Source: Clostridia bacterium (GTDB taxonomy: Bacteria > Bacillota > Clostridia > Christensenellales > Aristaeellaceae). Taken from it: a stretch of DNA of 12,330 nt. The stretch is taken from the NCBI GenBank assembly GCA_017471125.1, contig JAFUWR010000037.1, positions 1 to 12,330 of the forward strand, written 5' to 3'. A program made the translations under genes and the position numbers. Positions 8,901 to 12,330 of this stretch are shown piece by piece; position 1 is the first letter of the stretch, and the number at the start of each line of letters is the position of its first letter. The notes below the pieces were generated by a model that was not told the DNA's origin, ran no database searches, and saw only the letters and a program-made list of their open reading frames with translations.

Positions 8901-9412
8901 GCCGCCGCGACCATCACGGCGTTGGGCAGCTTCGCGCTGCGGGTGCAGAACAGGCCGATCAGCAGTATCGCCGCCATGGACAGCAGCGCCTCGCCCAGCC
9001 AGACCTCGTAGCCGAAGATGTGGTAGTGGAAGCCGAAGCGGAAGGCGTCGCCCAGGAAGAACCGGGCAAACAGCGGCACCGAGGTGATGTTGGCCCACAG
9101 GATGGCGATGTAGGTCAGCAGCACGAACCATGCGGTCAGAAAGCCCAGGTCCTTGCCGGCCACGCGCTTTTCAAAGGTGTAGATGCCGCCCGCGTCCGGC
9201 GCGCGCTGGATCATGTATTGCAGATCCCACGTGATGACCAGGATCACCGCCATGCCCAGCAGCAGGCCGAACACGGTGCCGAGGATGCCCGCCTTTTGCA
9301 GATAGGTGTTGCAGGTCACGATGAAGGAGCCCCAGCCGATGCTGGTCCCGATGGAGAGGGCCCATATGCCCAGCGGCGTGAAGCCCGACCCCAGCCTGTC
9401 TCTGCCCGCCAT
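5918..9412 (-). CDS. APC permease-like domain + PAS-like modules + GGDEF diguanylate cyclase (1164 aa)
   Basis: Paralogue of the next gene in the operon, with extra sensory modules. Residues 12-465 are an APC-type transporter domain (TM1 GTSIGWGSF, 22-30; AGGIYTF, 74-80; TM6 ISPWAFIGFENISHFSEEY, near 215-233). Then come an added helix (471-490), an extracytoplasmic segment (491-540), a helix (541-560) and a coiled coil rich in Ala, Glu and Arg (565-598). About 598-705 is a PAS domain ending CQDVTELVRVQ. Two more PAS-like modules follow (about 725-850 and 866-990), each with a strand pattern TYRLL/M...TYV and an exit VTDTDAETRQ or VNDIDASIRQ. The C-terminal GGDEF domain has DVNDLKRVND (1049-1058) and GGDEF at 1089-1093; FKHS replaces RxxD. 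No EAL domain. GGGAGGAA precedes the ATG. The start is set by that site and by TM1 beginning at residue 12. Expected role: membrane diguanylate cyclase integrating a transporter-type input with cytoplasmic PAS signals; ligands unknown. Confidence 0.93.
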   Translation of the reverse strand: MAGRDRLGSGFTPLGIWALSIGTSIGWGSFIVTCNTYLQKAGILGTVFGLLLGMAVILVITWDLQYMIQRAPDAGGIYTFEKRVAGKDLGFLTAWFVLLTYIAILWANITSVPLFARFFLGDAFRFGFHYHIFGYEVWLGEALLSMAAILLIGLFCTRSAKLPNAVMVAAALTFTVGFTVCAVMAALRHGEGFSYAPMYAEGSAALPQIVRIAAISPWAFIGFENISHFSEEYDFPVKRVRGILIWSVLVTTALYILVSLLSISAYPAEYDSWMAYIRDMGNLSGLKAVPAFYAADYYLGKAGVALLMLSLFGVILTSLIGNLLALSRLLYAAGREGEAPRALQKLNDKGVPANAIRFVVAVSLLIPFLGRTAIGWIVDVTTLGATIIYGMICHAVYLHARDAGRSRERATGALGFFLMGCFLLLLLIPGLLPFHAMETESYVLFIVWAVLGLGYFRTLIRRDKRRAYGQRILVWVVLLVMILFASMMWVSRATDSAAEDAVQRIYAYHQSHPDQDVSAAEVADRFAFLEAQATQITRTNTLYMIVSLGLFILSTMIMLNNYRDTQELGERLTAAEAAAEAARKIAELRASLTALMNNMPGMSFSKDASTGVYLACNQAFAEYAHKATPEGVVGLTDAEIFDPVTAAHFVEDDRMALSMDEPYIFYEDVPDAAGSRRQLQTTKLKFIDDVGRLCVLGLCQDVTELVRVQREHATTKEAYEKARSAGIIYTHIAQTLARGYTDLFYVDLESEEFIEYVNDDVGGALKEARRGVDFFNECKLEAEQFVHEEDRAKFIAALDKQTLLDALDRNRAFIMTYRLLADRRSTYVTMKVSRMEDDERFIIIAVTDTDAETRQRQAAERAREEHIAYTRINALTGDFLCLYAVVPETGRYREMSATREFGAFGQPKEGADFFGSAREAAHKYDYPEDLDRFLSLFTRENVLAEVERNGIFALTYRLMVGGKPTYVQLRAAMVEEKEGRRLIVGVNDIDASIRQEEDYARRLQQAQTKASVDALTGVKNKHAYLEAEAKLNREIAEGGDVRFAVTILDVNDLKRVNDVEGHQAGDQYLRDACRIVCTTFKHSPVFRVGGDEFAVISRGDDYANIDALVRAVEDRNAAALRDGGIVIACGMARYADDGSVAPVFERADQSMYENKGALKAAANG

Positions 9413-9529
9413 GCTTCGTTCCTCCCGTCGCGCTTTTGATGTCGATCTATTTGAAACGATATGATACTGTTTATGAACGCAGCTCTACACGAGAGTGGAG
9501 TTTGGAGAGTGGAGAGTGGAGTTCAGGAG

Positions 9530-9551
9530 GAGATCCTTCGGATCTCTTTTT
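9530..9551 (+). terminator. Intrinsic-terminator-shaped hairpin with T5 inside the repeat element
   Basis: On the plus strand a perfect 7-bp stem GAGATCC/GGATCTC (9530-9536, 9540-9546) with a 3-nt loop is followed directly by TTTTT (9547-9551). No plus-strand gene is found upstream for it to end. It might block antisense transcription into the converging operon, or just be part of the mobile element. Confidence 0.5.
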
Positions 9552-9603
9552 ATTCAAACGCGGAAGAGATGTCCAATCGTCGCTTCGGGCTTGTGGGTCA
9601 GGA

Positions 9604-9621
9604 AAATCCCGCAAGGGATTT
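9604..9621 (-). repeat. Small hairpin in the operon leader
   Basis: AAATCCC and GGGATTT form a perfect 7-bp stem with a 4-nt loop (GCAA on the plus strand, a GNRA form; TTGC on the minus strand). In the minus-strand leader it is followed by TCC, so the run of T is too short for a confident attenuator. It belongs to the inverted-repeat element. Confidence 0.4.
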
Positions 9622-9671
9622 AACCAAAACTCCACTCTTCACTCTCAACTCTAAAAAATCAGTCTCATTTT

Positions 9672-9700
9672 ATTATACCAAACTTCTCGAATGTTTTCTA
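9672..9700 (-). promoter_or_regulatory. Extended -10 promoter for the permease-GGDEF operon
   Basis: On the minus strand: -35 TAGAAA (9695-9700), 17-bp spacer ending TGG, and consensus -10 TATAAT (9672-9677). TGGTATAAT is an extended -10 element. Start near 9665 gives a leader of about 250 nt that contains the whole inverted-repeat element before the ATG at 9412. It lies just downstream of the terminator of the preceding gene, which supports independent transcription. Confidence 0.65.
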
Positions 9701-9717
9701 CCCCTTTATCACAAACG

Positions 9718-9766
9718 GGCGCTTTTACGCAAGCGCCGCCCCCGGACGCCGTGTCCGGGGGCGGCG
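9718..9766 (-). terminator. Terminator region of the HAMP-GGDEF gene: 14-bp GC hairpin plus overlapping second hairpin
   Basis: A perfect 14-bp stem CGCCGCCCCCGGAC/GTCCGGGGGCGGCG (9734-9747 with 9753-9766, 5-nt loop) starts 9 bp after the minus-strand stop codon. A second stem GGCGCTT/AAGCGCC (9731-9737 with 9718-9724, 6-nt loop) shares four bases with it, so the two are partly exclusive. The second is followed by CGTTTGTG, a weak T-tract. Position and strength point to transcription termination or 3'-end protection. Confidence 0.7.
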
Positions 9767-9775
9767 ATGCTGCCG

Positions 9776-11374
9776 CTACCGCTTCATCCGCTTCTTTTCC
9801 TCGTACATGCGGATGTCCGCCCGCCGGAACACGTCGTTGGGCCGGGCGTCCTTTTGACGGTCGAACGTCGCCAGGCCGATGGCCGCGCCGATCCGCTCCC
9901 AGGGCTTGAGCCCCGGGGCCGTCTTGAGCCCGTCCAGGTCCGCCTTGAGCCGGGCGACCAGCGCCTCGCGGTCCCGATAGTCGTCGTTCAACAGGATGGC
10001 CGCGAACTCGTCGCCGCCGATGCGGAACACCATCGAGTGCTTGAAGGTGTCGCAGACCATGCGGGACAGGCGGATGATGGCCTCGTTGCCGCGCTCGTGG
10101 CCGTAGGTGTCGTTGATGCGCTTGAGGTCGTTCAAATCGATCATGGCGATGGCGAAGTCCACGTCCTCCCCGGCCAGCCGCTCGGTGAGCCGGTCCACCG
10201 CCTGGTCGTAGGCGGTGCGGTTGCGGATGCTCGTCAGGCCGTCCTTCAGGGCCAGCTCCGACATCCGGGCCGCGTCGCTCTTGGCCAGGTCCAGCTCATG
10301 GTGCATCTCCACCAGGCTGTCGATGTGGTCCCGGATCTCGCCGATCATGTGCGCCACGCCCTCGGACAGGGAGGCGATCTCGTCGCGCCCGCGCACGCTT
10401 CTGCGGATGTCGTCGGCCACGGAGGCGTCCTTGGTGCGTGAGAAGGTTCGCACGTCGCGCTCCAGCTCGGCGATCTTTCGGATGTAGCGCCGCTCGATGA
10501 ACGCCACCAGCAGCAGCAGCCCCGCCGTGAGGATCGCCCCGATGACCAGGAACTGGCGCAGGGTGTTGCGCAGTATGGCCGAGTCGATGCGCTCGATGTC
10601 CACCTCGGTGCCGATCAGGCCCAGCTTCTCCCCGCCGACCACCAGCGGGGTGTAGAAGGCGTAGGTGTTGCCGAACTCGTTGTGCCAGACCTGGAAGCCC
10701 GTCTGACGCCCCTCGCTCTCCCAGGCGGTCCACTCCACGCTGAACTGCTCCCGGTCGTTCTCGACCTCCTCGGCCAGGTAGAGGTACTCCGCCTCGTCGC
10801 CCTGGGGATGGTCGTACTGGCCGTAGTCGGGATATTCCGCGATGAACTCGATGTGCTCGGCCCGAGAGGTGCGCACGCCGTCGATCATGTAGGTGACGGT
10901 GTCCCTGGACGAGTCGGGCACGATGTAATAGGCGTAGGTCAGGTCGCAGGCGTCCCGGGCCTGCTCGAAGGTCAGGACCCAGTAGACGTGGCGGAAGGTC
11001 AGGTACGCCCGCCGCGCCGCGTCGCTCAATTCCTCCAGCTCGATGTCCACGCCCAGGGTCCTGCCGGGGGCCTCCTCGTGGAGCAGCCGCTCGAACGCCT
11101 CCCGGTAAGGCACGTAATCGTCCACGTCCACGGGGATGTCCGCCTCGGCGTAGTGTTCCAGATAGTACGCCTGGTAGCGGGCGAAGTCCGCCCCGTCCGC
11201 GGCGATGAGCTTCTCCAGGTACTCCCCCACGCTCCGCGCGTCCGTCTCGCACTGGCGACGGTAGACGGACATCTGGTTCAGATACGTCACGACCCCGCAC
11301 ACGCCCAGCACCAGCAGCAGGAAGATCATGAACAGGGCCACAAGCTTGAAGCCCAGGGTCTTTGTCTTTTTCAT
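9776..11374 (-). CDS. Membrane diguanylate cyclase with extracytoplasmic Cache-like sensor, HAMP and GGDEF
   Basis: 532 residues. A signal-anchor helix (about 9-32) is followed by a 240-residue extracytoplasmic region (33-272), rich in Tyr, Asp and Glu, ending in FGNTYAFYTPLVVGGEKLGL, the kind of strand-turn-strand that closes Cache/PAS-like periplasmic sensors. A second helix (273-293) leads to a HAMP-like linker (about 294-350), a short coiled coil, and the GGDEF domain: DLNDLKRIND (413-422) and GGDEF at 453-457. FKHS occupies the inhibitory-site position, so RxxD feedback control is absent. The protein should make cyclic-di-GMP in response to an external ligand; the sensor family and ligand are not recognised. 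AGGAAAAAACGCT precedes the ATG. It is the first of three GGDEF genes on this strand but has its own promoter and a strong terminator, so it is not part of the permease-GGDEF operon. Confidence 0.93.
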   Translation of the reverse strand: MKKTKTLGFKLVALFMIFLLLVLGVCGVVTYLNQMSVYRRQCETDARSVGEYLEKLIAADGADFARYQAYYLEHYAEADIPVDVDDYVPYREAFERLLHEEAPGRTLGVDIELEELSDAARRAYLTFRHVYWVLTFEQARDACDLTYAYYIVPDSSRDTVTYMIDGVRTSRAEHIEFIAEYPDYGQYDHPQGDEAEYLYLAEEVENDREQFSVEWTAWESEGRQTGFQVWHNEFGNTYAFYTPLVVGGEKLGLIGTEVDIERIDSAILRNTLRQFLVIGAILTAGLLLLVAFIERRYIRKIAELERDVRTFSRTKDASVADDIRRSVRGRDEIASLSEGVAHMIGEIRDHIDSLVEMHHELDLAKSDAARMSELALKDGLTSIRNRTAYDQAVDRLTERLAGEDVDFAIAMIDLNDLKRINDTYGHERGNEAIIRLSRMVCDTFKHSMVFRIGGDEFAAILLNDDYRDREALVARLKADLDGLKTAPGLKPWERIGAAIGLATFDRQKDARPNDVFRRADIRMYEEKKRMKR

Positions 11375-11466
11375 AGCGTTTTTTCCTCTATCAGAAAGCG
11401 TCGGGGCCGCGGCGGGTCCCCGCGAACAACGTTACGCAAGCATCACCATTGTAACTTATCTATGTA

Positions 11467-11472
11467 ATTATA
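11467..11472 (-). promoter_or_regulatory. Extended -10 element for the HAMP-GGDEF gene
   Basis: TGGTATAAT on the minus strand, with TATAAT at 11467-11472, lies about 93 bp before the ATG at 11374. No good -35 is seen at the proper distance, which extended -10 promoters tolerate. The predicted leader of about 85 nt contains a GC hairpin (CCCCG/CGGGG arms at 11402-11406 and 11418-11422). I saw no cyclic-di-GMP riboswitch features in it. The promoter is divergent from the pyrophosphatase promoter about 80 bp away. Confidence 0.55.
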
Positions 11473-11495
11473 CCACACGACATCGGCGGCTTCTG

Positions 11496-11523
11496 TTGTC
11501 ATTATATGAAATTCTCGTATAGA
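11496..11523 (+). promoter_or_regulatory. Possible upstream second promoter for the pyrophosphatase gene
   Basis: TTGTCA (11496-11501) and TATAGA (11518-11523) with a 16-bp spacer face the pyrophosphatase gene. Weaker than the proximal promoter at 11551-11579 and without TG extension. Confidence 0.3.
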
Positions 11524-11550
11524 TGGCCCCGCGCCCACGGCATTTTCGTG

Positions 11551-11579
11551 TTGCCGGGCGGGGCGGGATGTGGTAAAAT
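11551..11579 (+). promoter_or_regulatory. Extended -10 promoter for inorganic pyrophosphatase
   Basis: -35 TTGCCG (11551-11556), 17-bp spacer ending TGG, then -10 TAAAAT (11574-11579). Start near 11586 leaves a leader of about 22 nt, just enough for the GGAGGT ribosome site before the ATG at 11608. This promoter rules out longer in-frame starts upstream, such as the ATG at 11506. Confidence 0.65.
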
Positions 11580-11607
11580 GGTATCAAAATACGACGGAGG
11601 TGGCGGC

Positions 11608-12108
11608 ATGGACAAGCTCGTCGTCGACGCCCTGATCGAGATACCGCTTTATTCCAAGAACAAATACGAGGTGGACCACCGCACCGGGCGCATCCACCTG
11701 GATCGGGTGCTCTACTCGGCCATGAATTACCCCACCGAGTACGGCATCGTCGAGGACACCCTCGCGCCCGACGGCGATCCGCTGGACATCCTCGTCATCT
11801 GCAAGGAGCCGACCTTCCCCGGCTGCGTCGTCCCGGCGCGGGTGCTGGGCTACCTCTCCATGATCGACGACGGGCAGCTCGACTACAAGCTGATCGCCGT
11901 GGTGGACGTGGACCCCCGGTACGACAACGTCCGGGAGCTCGCCGACCTGCCCAGCTTCGAGCTGGACGAGATCGAGAACTTCTTCCAGAATTACAAGGTG
12001 CTCCAGGGCATCCGGGTCGAGACCGCCGGGTACCGGGGCCGCGCCGAGGCGGCCAGGATCATCGAGGAATGTCGGCAGGCGTATAAGGATTCGACCCGTG
12101 GCGCGTAG
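11608..12108 (+). CDS. ppa: Family I inorganic pyrophosphatase
   Basis: 166 residues, near the 176 of the E. coli enzyme. It hydrolyses pyrophosphate to two phosphates in the cytoplasm, pulling biosynthetic reactions forward. The signature DGDPLDI is at 55-61. Aligned by eye with E. coli PPase, the active-site set is complete: E11, K19, E21, R33, Y41, Y45, D55, D57, D60, D87, D92, K94, Y129 and K130 (E. coli E20, K29, E31, R43, Y51, Y55, D65, D67, D70, D97, D102, K104, Y141, K142). GGAGGT lies 6 nt before the ATG at 11608; the in-frame ATG at 11506 would add 34 residues that cross the predicted promoter and have no family counterpart. Transcribed alone, divergent from the HAMP-GGDEF gene and convergent with the gene at 12124. 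Cyclases release pyrophosphate, so proximity may be useful, but the enzyme is a general housekeeping one. Confidence 0.96.
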   Translation: MDKLVVDALIEIPLYSKNKYEVDHRTGRIHLDRVLYSAMNYPTEYGIVEDTLAPDGDPLDILVICKEPTFPGCVVPARVLGYLSMIDDGQLDYKLIAVVDVDPRYDNVRELADLPSFELDEIENFFQNYKVLQGIRVETAGYRGRAEAARIIEECRQAYKDSTRGA

Positions 12109-12123
12109 GCCGCGGGCCGAATT

Positions 12124-12330
12124 TCACGTCGCCGCCCGGCACGCGCACCAGCGGCACAGGCTCCCCGGCGACGTGTCCCGCGCCGGGCACAGATAGCCGC
12201 CGTCCGCCTCCTCCCAGCCGACGATCTCACGCGGGTGCATCGGCTCCCGGACGATACAGGCGAGGAACAGGCAGCTTATGACGATCCACTTGTGCCCCTC
12301 CGGGCGGTCGGGCATGTAGCGGGCGAGGTA
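12124..12330 (-). CDS. C-terminal fragment of a DUF2115/UPF0305-like protein (5' end outside window)
   Basis: The frame is open from the window edge to TGA at 12124-12126, giving 68 residues of a C-terminus. The end holds PMHPREIVGWEEADGGYLCP followed by a C-x2-W-C-x-C cluster. A P-x-H-P segment, then GGY-x-CP and a final Cys cluster recall from memory the C-terminal pattern of DUF2115 (UPF0305), a family of unknown function known from methanogens and some bacteria; its Cys and His residues suggest metal binding. A hydrophobic stretch KWIVISCLFLACIV precedes it. Its stop is 15 bp from the pyrophosphatase stop, so the genes are tail to tail; no strong terminator is visible between them. The real start is not in view. 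Coding status is fairly secure; the family call is tentative. Confidence 0.6.
   Translation of the reverse strand, partial: YLARYMPDRPEGHKWIVISCLFLACIVREPMHPREIVGWEEADGGYLCPARDTSPGSLCRWCACRAAT

Larger units (their letters stand above)
9491..9652. mobile_element. MITE-like inverted-repeat element in the leader of the permease-GGDEF operon
   Basis: The arms at 9505-9527 and 9624-9646 are inverted repeats, 20 of 23 positions matching (GAGAGTGGAGAGTGGAG against GAGAGTGAAGAGTGGAG). The left arm also has direct GAGAGTGGA-type units (9491-9521). Inside are two small perfect hairpins: GAGATCC-TTC-GGATCTC (9530-9546) and AAATCCC-GCAA-GGGATTT (9604-9621). Composition is purine-skewed and poorer in GC than the genes. 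No convincing coding frame or target-site duplication was found. From memory, GAGAGTGGA-type palindromic intergenic repeats are scattered in some Clostridia; I cannot confirm copy number here. It could be an immobile structured leader instead. Confidence 0.6.

Noticed and set aside
9491..9521. CRISPR-like or tandem repeat array (GAGAGTGGA units)
   Set aside because: The units are 7-10 bp with no spacers and occur as arms of an inverted repeat, so neither a CRISPR array nor a true minisatellite.
9413..9671. Cyclic-di-GMP riboswitch in the 250-nt leader of the permease-GGDEF operon
   Set aside because: Such a switch would fit the biology, but I could not find the conserved GEMM core or tetraloop-receptor features; the leader is mostly the inverted-repeat element. 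A covariance-model search would settle it.
9461..10441. 326-codon plus-strand frame running from the repeat element into the antisense of the HAMP-GGDEF gene
   Set aside because: Its first part translates the repeat element and terminator hairpin, the rest is antisense to a real gene; it has no convincing ribosome site or domain.
11506..11607. Longer N-terminus for the pyrophosphatase from the ATG at 11506
   Set aside because: The stretch overlaps the predicted promoter at 11551-11579, lacks a ribosome site and has no counterpart in family I enzymes; GGAGGT before 11608 fixes the start.

Overview
This is a GC-rich, densely packed bacterial window. Gene style, Shine-Dalgarno sites (GGAGG/AGGA type), extended -10 promoters and the GGDEF subtype (F-K/N-H-S-P-V-F-R-x-GGDEF) fit a high-GC Firmicute of the class Clostridia, probably host-associated. 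That placement is an inference from style and family resemblance, not a database match. Six genes are supported on the minus strand and one on the plus strand. Most long plus-strand open frames over the minus-strand genes are GC-driven shadows.

Layout by coordinate. 1-3499: two tandem minus-strand ABC half-transporters (ATPase fused to membrane domain), the second cut by the window edge. They resemble the heterodimeric IrtAB/YbtPQ-like subfamily. They have their own extended -10 promoter (3606-3635), flanked by two related 14-bp palindromes 104 bp apart, and a structured leader. 3660-9412: a two-gene minus-strand operon whose products each start with a complete amino-acid-permease-like (APC superfamily) membrane domain and end in a GGDEF diguanylate cyclase domain; the longer one also has about three PAS-like modules in between. 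9413-9775: a gene-free stretch holding that operon's promoter (9672-9700), a roughly 160-bp MITE-like inverted-repeat element inside its leader, and a strong terminator hairpin for the gene upstream. 9776-11374: a third GGDEF protein, with an extracytoplasmic sensor region and HAMP. 11375-11607: a divergent promoter region. 11608-12108: plus-strand family I inorganic pyrophosphatase. 12124-12330: the C-terminal end of a convergent minus-strand gene resembling DUF2115/UPF0305.

How the genes may work together. Three consecutive diguanylate cyclase genes, none with the RxxD product-inhibition site and none with an EAL or HD-GYP phosphodiesterase domain, make 3660-11374 a cyclic-di-GMP synthesis island. 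Two of them seem to use a transporter fold as their input domain, comparable in logic to CbrA, where a solute symporter is fused to a histidine kinase. The natural hypothesis is that amino acid (or amine) availability or flux sets cyclic-di-GMP output. The neighbouring pyrophosphatase hydrolyses pyrophosphate, the by-product of diguanylate cyclases, but it is also a housekeeping enzyme, so that link is only suggestive. The ABC pair looks like a separate, separately regulated unit.
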